Assembly: GCA_015655615.1 (NCBI GenBank)
Contig: JAATES010000136.1
Location: 1-5,210, forward strand
From: Actinomycetales bacterium
Lineage (GTDB): Bacteria > Actinomycetota > Actinomycetes > Actinomycetales > Cellulomonadaceae
Reading direction: 5' to 3'
DNA: 5,210 nucleotides
Shown: one piece after another, positions 1 to 5,210 of the stretch
Layout of the letters: every line of letters begins with the position of its first letter
Numbering within the stretch: position 1 is the first letter of the stretch
The notes under the pieces: model-generated
Told to the model about the DNA's origin: nothing
Database searches by the model: none
The model's input: the letters and a program-made list of their open reading frames with translations, nothing else
Made by a program: the position numbers and the translations under genes

Positions 1-998
1 GCCTCCAGGACGTCACCGGCCTGCTGGGCCTGGCTCAGTGCCTCGCGGTCGACGAGCAGGGCCTTGGCGGTGGCCTCCTGGACGTTCATGACCGAACGGA
101 TCTGGCCGACGATCTTGGACTCCAGGTTGTGACACTGGTCGAGCATGAAGTTGACCCCGGACTCCGGGCGGAGTGCGTCGGCGCGGACGATCTCGTTCAT
201 GATGCGGAAGAGCTGGAACGGGTCGGCTGCTCCGACCATGAGGTCGTCGTCGGCGTAGAACCGCGAGTTGAAGTCGAACGCGCCGAGCCGTCCTACCCGG
301 AGCAACTGGGCGACGATGAACTCGATGTTGGTTCCGGGAGCGTGGTGGCCGGTGTCGAGCACCACCATGGCCTGGGGACCGAGGGCCAGGCAATGCAGCA
401 GCGAGGTGCCCCAGTCGGGGATGTCCATCGTGTAGAAGTACGGCTCGAAGAACTTGTACTCCAGGATGATGCGCTGGGTCGGGTCCAGTGCCGCATAGAT
501 CTGCTGCAGGGAGTCCGCCAGGCGCTCCTGCCGGGACCGGATGTCGTCCTGGCCGGGGTAGTTGGTGCCGTCCGGCAGCCAGATCTTCAGATCGCGTGAA
601 CCCGTGGCCTTCATGATCGCGATGCAGTCGAGGTGATGCTGGACTGCCTTGGCGCGGATCGCCGGGTCGGAGTGGGTCAGCGAGCCCAGCTTGTAGTCGT
701 CGTCCTGGAACAGGTTGGAGTTGATCGCACCGAGGCGCACGCCCAGCTCCGCGGCCCGCTCGGCCAGCACGTCGTAGTCGTCCACCCGATCCCAGGGGAT
801 GTGGAGCGAGACGCGGGGGGTGATGCCGGTGTACTGGTTGACCTGTGCCGCATCGGCGAGCTTCTCGAACGGGTCGCGCGGCACCCCCGGGGTGGTGAAG
901 ACCTTGAACCGGGTTCCAGCGTTCCCGAATGCCCAGGAGGGCAGCTCGATGGTCTGCTGGCTCAGCGCGGTACGGACGGCGCTGTCGTTGATGGACAT
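1..998 (-). CDS. rhaI: L-rhamnose isomerase, Streptomyces-type (C-terminus cut by window edge)
   Basis: This TIM-barrel metal-dependent isomerase converts L-rhamnose to L-rhamnulose, the first committed step of cytoplasmic rhamnose breakdown. The 332 visible residues open with a family-typical N-terminus (SWAFGNAGTRF at 21-31). They carry the active-site signatures ILEYKFFEP (E180, K182), VVLDTGHHAPGTN (D215, H218), FDFNSRFYADDDL (D242, D250, D252) and MLDQCHN (D287). From memory of the Pseudomonas stutzeri enzyme, these align with E219, K221, D254, H257, H281, D289, D291 and D327, so position 242 holds Asp where that enzyme has His. The ATG at 998 is preceded by AAGGAG (1005-1010) six bases upstream. 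It lies 44 bp downstream of the permease gene, so probably in the same transcript. Family members are about 380-430 aa, so roughly 50 or more residues are missing beyond the left edge. Identification is firm; strict substrate specificity is inferred from the neighbours. Confidence 0.93.
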   Translation of the reverse strand, partial: MSINDSAVRTALSQQTIELPSWAFGNAGTRFKVFTTPGVPRDPFEKLADAAQVNQYTGITPRVSLHIPWDRVDDYDVLAERAAELGVRLGAINSNLFQDDDYKLGSLTHSDPAIRAKAVQHHLDCIAIMKATGSRDLKIWLPDGTNYPGQDDIRSRQERLADSLQQIYAALDPTQRIILEYKFFEPYFYTMDIPDWGTSLLHCLALGPQAMVVLDTGHHAPGTNIEFIVAQLLRVGRLGAFDFNSRFYADDDLMVGAADPFQLFRIMNEIVRADALRPESGVNFMLDQCHNLESKIVGQIRSVMNVQEATAKALLVDREALSQAQQAGDVLE

Positions 999-1042
999 GT
1001 CAGGCTCCTTCAATACGGTCGTGCGGGGATGAGGGGTAGCGG

Positions 1043-2404
1043 TCAGCGGACGTCGGCCGCAACCTTGGCTGTAACGGCGGGCCGAGCGACGTCATCGAGA
1101 TCGGCGCCGTAGCGCTCCCGCTCGATGGCCTTGAGGCTCTTGCCCGCGGTGTCGGGGGCCCAGACCATGCCGACGACCATGGCGACGGCCAGGAGGGCGA
1201 CCATGATCGTGCCGACGAAGGGCACTCCCTGGTTGGCCAGCAACGTCGGGAACAGGTAGCTCAGCAGGCCCACGGCGACGCGAGCGGTGAAGAACAACAG
1301 GCCCTGCGCGGAGGCGCGGTACGCGGTGGCGAACATCTCGGCGGTCCACAGGGCATAGAACGCCTGGGCGCCGATGCCGGACGACACGCCCCAGAGGACC
1401 GCGAACAGGATCAGCAGTGGCATCGTCACGTGCGGGACGAAGGCGAGGATCATCCAGGCTGCCAGGCCGAGGCCGGCGCCGAGACCGTAGAGCAGACGAC
1501 GGCTGACGCGGTCGCCGTACTTCATGAAGCCCCAGTAGGTGCTGGCCACGGTGAGCCCCCACACGACCACCTGCAGGAGGTTCTGGCCGACGGCGCTGGA
1601 GACGCCGGCGGTCTCATAGACCCGGGGCATGAAGATCCCGGCCTGTCCCGCGACGGTGTTCCACAGGGTGTACACGCCGATGAGGAAGAGCAGCGCACGC
1701 AGGTTCTGGGGGTGCGAGAGCAGCTCGCGGAAGCCACGGCGTTTGTTGCCGAGCTTCTGCTGCTTGACGTTGGACTCCTTCCAGACTTCGGATTCCCCGA
1801 GTCCGCGACGGACCCACCAGGTCACGAAGGCGATGACGAACAGGTGCGCGAAGATGATGCGGCTTCCCAGGAGCCCCAGCGGCACCAGCGCGGTGGCCAG
1901 CGCGAATCCGACTAGCGGTCCTAGCGACCAGGCGAGCTGGGCGGTGCCGACGTGACGGGCCCGCAGGTCGTCGGGCGCCTCCTCGGCGATGTAGGTCCAT
2001 GCCACGGGTACGCCGGCTCCGACGGCGATGCCGGTGATCACGATGCCGGTGAAGAGCATCCAGGGCTGGCCCGCGAAGACGATGAACGCGGTGCCGAGCA
2101 TGTACATCAGGAGGTCGTAGGTGTAGATGAACTTACGGCCGTAGCGATCGCCCAGGGGGCCGCCGATCATGGCTCCGACGGCGGCACCGAAGGCGTTCGC
2201 ACTGATCGCCGCGGCCAGTCCGATGGCGATGTTGGACAGGCCGAAGCGGTCCTGCCACAGCGTCAGGCTGGTGGCCAGCGCGATGATCGAGCCCGCCTCG
2301 ATGTAGTTGGACATCGCGACCGCGACGGTGGCGCGATAGCCGTGCAGCCCGGGTTTCTTGGCGGATTGCCCTGTGAGGGGAGGAGAACTCTGCTGAGTCG
2401 TCAT
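1043..2404 (-). CDS. MFS sugar-porter-type permease, probable L-rhamnose importer
   Basis: A 453-aa integral membrane protein with about 12 predicted hydrophobic helices, split 6+6 by a charged loop at roughly 200-233. The MFS motif A between helices 2 and 3 is clear (GGPLGDRYGRK, 81-91). Sugar-porter-like signatures follow: YIAEEAPDDLRAR (138-150), WTAEMFATAYRASAQG (353-368) and PDTAGKSL (417-424, resembling the PETKGKSL motif after helix 12). E36 in helix 1 lies about where sugar/H+ symporters carry the proton-coupling Asp; a coupling role is inference. It sits between rhaM (114 bp upstream) and rhaI (44 bp downstream) on the same strand, so L-rhamnose or a rhamnoside is the likely substrate. 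It is not related to E. coli RhaT (DMT superfamily) or to the ABC rhamnose importers. The ATG at 2404 has only a weak Shine-Dalgarno (AGAAAG, about 10 bases away). Another substrate, such as a related sugar or sugar acid, cannot be excluded. Confidence 0.85.
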   Translation of the reverse strand: MTTQQSSPPLTGQSAKKPGLHGYRATVAVAMSNYIEAGSIIALATSLTLWQDRFGLSNIAIGLAAAISANAFGAAVGAMIGGPLGDRYGRKFIYTYDLLMYMLGTAFIVFAGQPWMLFTGIVITGIAVGAGVPVAWTYIAEEAPDDLRARHVGTAQLAWSLGPLVGFALATALVPLGLLGSRIIFAHLFVIAFVTWWVRRGLGESEVWKESNVKQQKLGNKRRGFRELLSHPQNLRALLFLIGVYTLWNTVAGQAGIFMPRVYETAGVSSAVGQNLLQVVVWGLTVASTYWGFMKYGDRVSRRLLYGLGAGLGLAAWMILAFVPHVTMPLLILFAVLWGVSSGIGAQAFYALWTAEMFATAYRASAQGLLFFTARVAVGLLSYLFPTLLANQGVPFVGTIMVALLAVAMVVGMVWAPDTAGKSLKAIERERYGADLDDVARPAVTAKVAADVR

Positions 2405-2475
2405 TGACTGCGGTCTTTCTCGTGAGGAAGGAATCCGTGGAGGTCGGGGAGACGGGCACGGTGGTGATCGGAGGT

Positions 2476-2500
2476 GGGCGCCACATCGCTGTGCCTGCCC
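2476..2500 (-). other. Possible RNA hairpin in the rhaM-permease gap
   Basis: On the minus strand this stretch can fold as an outer GGGC/GCCC stem and an inner CACA/TGTG stem, closed by a GCGA loop that fits the GNRA tetraloop pattern. The junction contains an unpaired A, a possible G-C pair and a G-G mismatch. No T-run follows, so it does not look like a classical intrinsic terminator. It could be a transcript-processing or stabilising element between rhaM and the permease gene, or simple GC-rich coincidence. The rest of the 114-bp gap (2405-2518) shows nothing else I can name. Confidence 0.3.
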
Positions 2501-2518
2501 GATCTCGTTGTGGCGGCC

Positions 2519-2884
2519 CTAGGGGGTGATGACAGTGGTGGCCTTTTCCGGAGCCAGTGCCCGGAGCTGGTCGTCGAGGTTGAAGATCTCCGGAAGGTAG
2601 GCGAACCCCTCGTCGGGGTTGCCCTCGCCCATGAACAGCCGCGCCATCTCCGCCTGCCAGCGAGCATTGACGTCGGTTGCGGCCATGGCGGCCTGTGCGG
2701 CGTCCTTGTCGTCGGCCTCGAAGTGGCCGATCAGCGTGCCGTCCTCGCCCAGGAAGAGCGAGTAGTCGCGCCATCCGGCGTCACGCAGGGCCGCGAGCAT
2801 CTCCGGCCAAACGGCAGCGTGCCGCTTGCGATATGCGTCGAGGTGACGCGGATCGACGTGTGAGAGAAAGCAGTACCGGGGCAT
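2519..2884 (-). CDS. rhaM: L-rhamnose mutarotase
   Basis: This 121-aa cytoplasmic enzyme interconverts the alpha and beta anomers of L-rhamnose, supplying the form used by the isomerase. The N-terminus MPRYCFLSHVDP and the block YRKRHAAVWPEML are hallmark RhaM sequence. Tyr18 and His22 fall at the positions of the substrate-binding Tyr and catalytic His of E. coli RhaM (YiiL). TDVNARWQAEM carries the conserved Trp76, and the usual family end (EIFNLD, 99-104) is present. A tail of about 15 residues follows, slightly longer than the roughly 104-aa E. coli protein. An open frame extends back to an ATG at 2956, but that would put the start inside the promoter. The ATG at 2884 has a strong GGAGG five bases upstream and gives the exact family N-terminus. 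It is the first gene of the rhaM-permease-rhaI operon, divergent from the LacI regulator. Confidence 0.94.
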   Translation of the reverse strand: MPRYCFLSHVDPRHLDAYRKRHAAVWPEMLAALRDAGWRDYSLFLGEDGTLIGHFEADDKDAAQAAMAATDVNARWQAEMARLFMGEGNPDEGFAYLPEIFNLDDQLRALAPEKATTVITP

Positions 2885-2889
2885 CGTCG

Positions 2890-2894
2890 CCTCC
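2890..2894 (-). promoter_or_regulatory. Shine-Dalgarno of rhaM (fixes the start)
   Basis: GGAGG on the minus strand lies five bases before the ATG at 2884. It supports this start over in-frame ATGs at 2896 and 2956; the one at 2896 would place the GGAGG at and inside its own start region. Confidence 0.8.
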
Positions 2895-2906
2895 ATCCGT
2901 CCGTCG

Positions 2907-2920
2907 TTGGAACGTTTTAA
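2907..2920. promoter_or_regulatory. Putative LacI-family operator in the divergent control region
   Basis: The plus strand reads TTGGAACGTTTTAA, an imperfect 14-bp dyad centred on CpG with a perfect AACGTT core and TT/AA ends. It resembles the TGAAACGTTTCA type of site bound by LacI/GalR-family proteins, matching it at 10 of 12 positions over 2908-2919. The hinge helix of such proteins inserts at the central CpG. It covers the expected transcription start and early transcribed region of the rhaM promoter, and the -35 of the opposing promoter. A repressor bound here could therefore block both directions. The binding protein is inferred to be the product of the adjacent gene at 3006. Confidence 0.6.
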
Positions 2921-2937
2921 TAACGCCAAGCTATACT
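2907..2937 (+). promoter_or_regulatory. Putative promoter for the LacI-family regulator gene
   Basis: TATACT at 2932-2937 matches the -10 consensus at five of six positions. The best -35 candidate is TTGGAA at 2907-2912, four of six matches, with a long 19-bp spacer. Transcription would begin near 2944, leaving a leader of about 60 bases before the ATG at 3006. The weak -35 and its overlap with the dyad suggest a modest, autoregulated promoter. Confidence 0.5.
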
Positions 2938-2956
2938 GGTCCCGTGCCGCTGTCAA
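2928..2956 (-). promoter_or_regulatory. Putative promoter of the rhaM-permease-rhaI operon
   Basis: The minus strand carries a perfect -35 hexamer TTGACA at 2956-2951. Two -10 readings are possible: TAGCTT at 2933-2928 with a 17-bp spacer, or TATAGC at 2935-2930 with a 15-bp spacer. Transcription would begin near 2921, giving a leader of just under 40 bases with GGAGG before the rhaM ATG. The -10 region lies opposite the TATACT of the divergent promoter, so the two promoters overlap. Confidence 0.6.
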
Positions 2957-2960
2957 CTCC

Positions 2961-2977
2961 TGATGTGGCCCACGTCA
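2961..2977. repeat. 17-bp palindrome in the regulator gene's leader
   Basis: TGATGTGGCCCACGTCA is a dyad around C2969 with seven of eight arm positions complementary; the eighth pair would be a G-U wobble in RNA. An overlapping alternative pairing is ATGTGG (2963-2968) with CCACAT (2978-2983). It lies between the predicted start of the regulator transcript and its ATG. It is unlike the AACGTT dyad, so it may be a site for a different DNA-binding protein, an RNA hairpin, or chance. Confidence 0.35.
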
Positions 2978-3005
2978 CCACATATTCCGATCCGGGGGTC
3001 TCACC

Positions 3006-4034
3006 ATGGTGAGTGGTCAGCGCGGGACCGTGGGCATCGGCGAGGTCGCCCGGGCTGCCGGGGTGTCCAATGGCACGGTCTCCAACGTGCTCAACCATCC
3101 GTCCCGAGTCAATGCCGACACTGCGACCCGGGTGCACGAGGCCATCCAGCGCCTCGGCTACGTCCGCAACGGTATCGCGAGCCAACTCCGGGCCGGCACC
3201 AGGACGACCGTCGGCTCGATCGTCCTGGACATCCGCAACCCGTTCTTCACCGATGTCACCCGCGGCATCGAGGACCACCTGGCCACCGCCGACTTCACCT
3301 TGATGACCGCGAGCTCGGACGGAGATGTCGTTCGTGAGCAGCGGTTTCTGCGGCTCTTCGAGGAGCAGGGCGTCGGAGGCGTCGTCGTCGTCCCGGCGGG
3401 GGAGGACGTCCAGCGGCTTGTCGAGCTGGCAGGCCGCGGAACGCCGGTCGTCGTGCTCGACGTCTCGTTGCCGGGCTCCTCGTTGTCCTCGGTGTCGGTG
3501 GACGACGTCGAGGGCGGCCGCTTGGCGCTCGAACACCTGCTCGCGCAGGGTTACGAGCGGATCGACGTCGTGACGGGCGCCGCCGAGGTGCGTCAGACCC
3601 GAGACCGGCTGCGCGGAGCGCGTCTGGCGTGCGAGAGCCACGGTCTGGACCCTGATCGGGTCCTCTCGGTCCGGACGGCCCGGACCCTGGACTCGGCCGG
3701 TGCCGAGGAGGCCATTGGTCGGCTCGTCGACGAGTCGGGCACGTGCCCCCACGCCGTCTTCGCCATGAACGACCTCATGGCCATCGGGGTGCAACGCGCT
3801 TTGCGTCGGCGTGAGCTCTATGAGCCCGGTCGCACCGCCGTGGTCGGCTATGACGACATCGACCTGGCGGCAGAGCTCCTCGTTCCGTTGACCTCGATAC
3901 GTCAGCCCACTCATGCGCTGGGTGCGCGAGCGGCCGAGATCCTGCTGGCACCCGCGTCGCAGGAGGCCGAGCAGGTCGTGTTCCAGCCCGAGCTCGTGGT
4001 GCGGGAGTCCTCGCTGGGGACGGCGCGCCGCTGA
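3006..4034 (+). CDS. LacI/GalR-family transcriptional regulator, probable rhamnose operon repressor
   Basis: A 342-aa protein of standard LacI/GalR length. The N-terminal helix-turn-helix spans about 9-30 (IGEVARAAGV, then recognition helix SNGTVSNVLN). The hinge region follows (NGIASQLRAGTRTTVG, 55-70) and contains the minor-groove Leu at 61 expected for binding a CpG-centred operator. The rest is the periplasmic-binding-protein-like sensor domain, with the family landmarks NPFF (78-81), AMNDLMAIG (253-261), GYDDIDLA (281-288) and PLTSIRQP (294-301). The ATG at 3006 follows a GGGGG stretch (2994-2998) at seven bases. The gene is divergent from rhaM, with a LacI-like dyad in the shared 121-bp region. 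The simplest model is a repressor of the rhaM operon and of itself, released by rhamnose or a pathway intermediate. Family assignment is firm; target and effector are inferred from position. Confidence 0.93.
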   Translation: MVSGQRGTVGIGEVARAAGVSNGTVSNVLNHPSRVNADTATRVHEAIQRLGYVRNGIASQLRAGTRTTVGSIVLDIRNPFFTDVTRGIEDHLATADFTLMTASSDGDVVREQRFLRLFEEQGVGGVVVVPAGEDVQRLVELAGRGTPVVVLDVSLPGSSLSSVSVDDVEGGRLALEHLLAQGYERIDVVTGAAEVRQTRDRLRGARLACESHGLDPDRVLSVRTARTLDSAGAEEAIGRLVDESGTCPHAVFAMNDLMAIGVQRALRRRELYEPGRTAVVGYDDIDLAAELLVPLTSIRQPTHALGARAAEILLAPASQEAEQVVFQPELVVRESSLGTARR

Positions 4035-4070
4035 GCCGGCTGGCACGCCGCGTCGACTCGGGCGCTGAGG

Positions 4071-5210
4071 TCAGCTCTGGCTGGGAATGGTCGCCATCAG
4101 GGTCGTCAGGGCCGAGGTATCGCCGGTAGTCCAGGCCTCCGGGGCACCCAGTGCGGCGAGGGCGCCGGGGTATTCCAGGTGGTATGCGTGCCCGTGCCCG
4201 TGCGGAACGTCTCCGGCGACGAACAGGTCGAAGGTGACCTGCCAGAACGTCACCAATGGAATCCATCCCATGGCGTCGGTGCGGTCGGGGCCAGGCGGAT
4301 CGCGCAGCCAGTCGGGCTTGTTCCAGAGCAGGTCGGGGCTCCACCACACCACTGCGTCAGAGGCGTGCTGGACGTAGACGGTCCGTTGCGGCCCCCAGGT
4401 CTGCCCGAGCCGCCACAGCATCTCGGCGGAGTCCGGGGTGGTGCTCCACCGCACCTGGTTCCCGGCGTCCAGGATGGGGCTGTATTCGGGGCTCCCGCGG
4501 TCCCGGCGCGCGGTGAGGTCGGACCACAGCGGGGTGAAGTTCGGCGTGCCGACGAAGAGGGCGCCATCGGTGCGGCTCTCGAGGTCCTGGAGACCGCTGA
4601 AGGCGCCTTGCGCACCGTACGAGCCGAGGGAGAGTCCGTAGGTGAGGAGGTAGGGCCGGGCATCCTCCGGCAGGGTGGACCACTTGGCGTGGATCGCGTC
4701 GAAGAGCACCTGACCGGCGCGTGGCGGGGTGTCACGGTCGGACACGAACCCGATCCAACTGGGCAGGTAGGAGTACTGCATCGTGGCGATAGCGCTGTCG
4801 CCGCCATGCTGGTATTCCAGCGCCATGGCGAAGGAGGGGTCGATCCATCCGGTTCCCGTGGCCGTGACCACCGCGAGGATCTCGCGATCCCACGCATGGG
4901 TGCGGTCGAGCTCCCGGACGACGAGGTCGGCGATCTCCTCGGGAGTCTGGGCGGATTTCAGCCCCGCGTAGACCCGAATCGGCTGCTGGATTGCGGCGGG
5001 ATCGAGGGACGTCGTTTTGGAGGCGAAGGAGGTGAGGTCCTGCTGCGTCGGGCCTCCTGCGACGAAGTTGCGGCCCTGCCGCCCCAGTGAATCCCAGGAG
5101 ACCAGTGAGGCCGGCGAACCGGAGCGTTCGGCGAGGGAGGGGGCCACGACGCCGTCGTCGGTGGTCTGATCGACGGCGCCGTAGATGCTCCGCAGCGCAT
5201 CCAGGGTGCC
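4071..5210 (-). CDS. Alpha/beta-hydrolase (Abhydrolase_9/DUF2319 family), N-terminus outside window
   Basis: 379 residues of open frame are visible, and the frame continues past the right edge. A GTG at 5147 is not the true start, because the 21 codons before it are also open and family-like (TLDALRSIYGAVDQ). Recognisable blocks are SGSPASLVSWDSLGRQGRNF, PIRVYAGL, a nucleophile elbow GLSLGSYG with the catalytic Ser codon at 4629-4631, VGTPNFTPLW, YVQHASDAVVWWSPDLLW (candidate acid Asp), WIPLVTFWQV and VPHGHGHAY (candidate catalytic His). In this family the catalytic domain follows a set of N-terminal membrane helices, here expected beyond 5210, so the protein is probably membrane-anchored. 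The physiological substrate is not known to me. The gene converges on the regulator with a 36-bp gap and no clear terminator, and nothing ties it to rhamnose use. Confidence 0.88.
   Translation of the reverse strand, partial: GTLDALRSIYGAVDQTTDDGVVAPSLAERSGSPASLVSWDSLGRQGRNFVAGGPTQQDLTSFASKTTSLDPAAIQQPIRVYAGLKSAQTPEEIADLVVRELDRTHAWDREILAVVTATGTGWIDPSFAMALEYQHGGDSAIATMQYSYLPSWIGFVSDRDTPPRAGQVLFDAIHAKWSTLPEDARPYLLTYGLSLGSYGAQGAFSGLQDLESRTDGALFVGTPNFTPLWSDLTARRDRGSPEYSPILDAGNQVRWSTTPDSAEMLWRLGQTWGPQRTVYVQHASDAVVWWSPDLLWNKPDWLRDPPGPDRTDAMGWIPLVTFWQVTFDLFVAGDVPHGHGHAYHLEYPGALAALGAPEAWTTGDTSALTTLMATIPSQS

Noticed and set aside
129..1112. Long plus-strand open frames opposite rhaI and the permease gene
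   Set aside because: They are low-complexity, Gly/Val/Asp/Arg-rich translations without recognisable domains, and lie fully antisense to genes with clear family signatures.
2907..2929. TTGG...CCAA inverted repeat flanking the AACGTT core
   Set aside because: Only four bases per arm with a 15-base spacer and no pairing inside; the shorter CpG-centred dyad explains the site better.
2885..2956. An N-terminally extended RhaM starting at the ATG at 2956
   Set aside because: The extra 24 residues are not part of the RhaM family, the extended start would lie inside the predicted promoter, and the ATG at 2884 has a strong Shine-Dalgarno.
2931..4046. A 371-codon open frame on the minus strand opposite the LacI-family gene
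   Set aside because: Its protein shows no recognisable family and is rich in Arg, Gly, Asp and His, as expected from reading a high-GC gene backwards. The plus strand holds a complete LacI protein with all family landmarks.
4035..4075. A bidirectional terminator between the regulator and the hydrolase gene
   Set aside because: There is only a short dyad (GCTGA-GG-TCAGC at 4064-4075) with a 2-base loop, and no T-runs on either side, so it does not support an intrinsic terminator.
4179..5090. A 303-codon plus-strand open frame opposite the hydrolase gene
   Set aside because: It is antisense to conserved hydrolase motifs, its composition is typical of a GC-rich shadow frame, and no domain is recognisable.
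5145..5147. GTG as the start of the hydrolase gene
   Set aside because: The frame stays open to the window edge with family-like residues upstream, and the family normally has an N-terminal membrane region first.

Overview
The window looks like chromosomal DNA of a high-GC Gram-positive bacterium (Actinomycetota). Codon third positions are strongly G/C biased, the isomerase resembles the 'Streptomyces subtype' of L-rhamnose isomerase, and the last gene belongs to a membrane-anchored alpha/beta-hydrolase family found mostly in actinobacteria. I cannot assign a genus from the sequence alone.

Layout: positions 1-2884 hold three minus-strand genes, transcribed leftwards in the order rhaM (L-rhamnose mutarotase), an MFS sugar-porter-type permease, and rhaI (L-rhamnose isomerase, whose C-terminus is cut by the left edge). 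A compact 121-bp divergent control region (2885-3005) separates them from a plus-strand LacI-family repressor gene (3006-4034). This region holds a TTGACA-type promoter facing rhaM, a TATACT promoter facing the repressor gene, and a LacI-type dyad centred on a CpG that overlaps both. A convergent minus-strand gene (4071 to beyond 5210) encodes the catalytic part of an Abhydrolase_9 (DUF2319-type) protein and runs off the right edge.

Reading: the left part is a local L-rhamnose utilisation operon. The permease would import the sugar, RhaM would interconvert its alpha and beta anomers, and RhaI would convert L-rhamnose to L-rhamnulose. The kinase and the rhamnulose-1-phosphate aldolase steps would then be expected beyond the left edge. 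The divergent LacI protein is the natural candidate repressor of the operon and of itself. The hydrolase at the right has no visible link to rhamnose.

I found no RNA genes, mobile elements, CRISPR arrays or clear intrinsic terminators, and no gene-free stretch longer than 300 bases. I did not find a clearly new biological system. The points most worth a second look are the overlapping promoter/operator layout, an Asp in place of an expected His metal ligand in RhaI, and the use of an MFS sugar-porter-type protein as the probable rhamnose importer.
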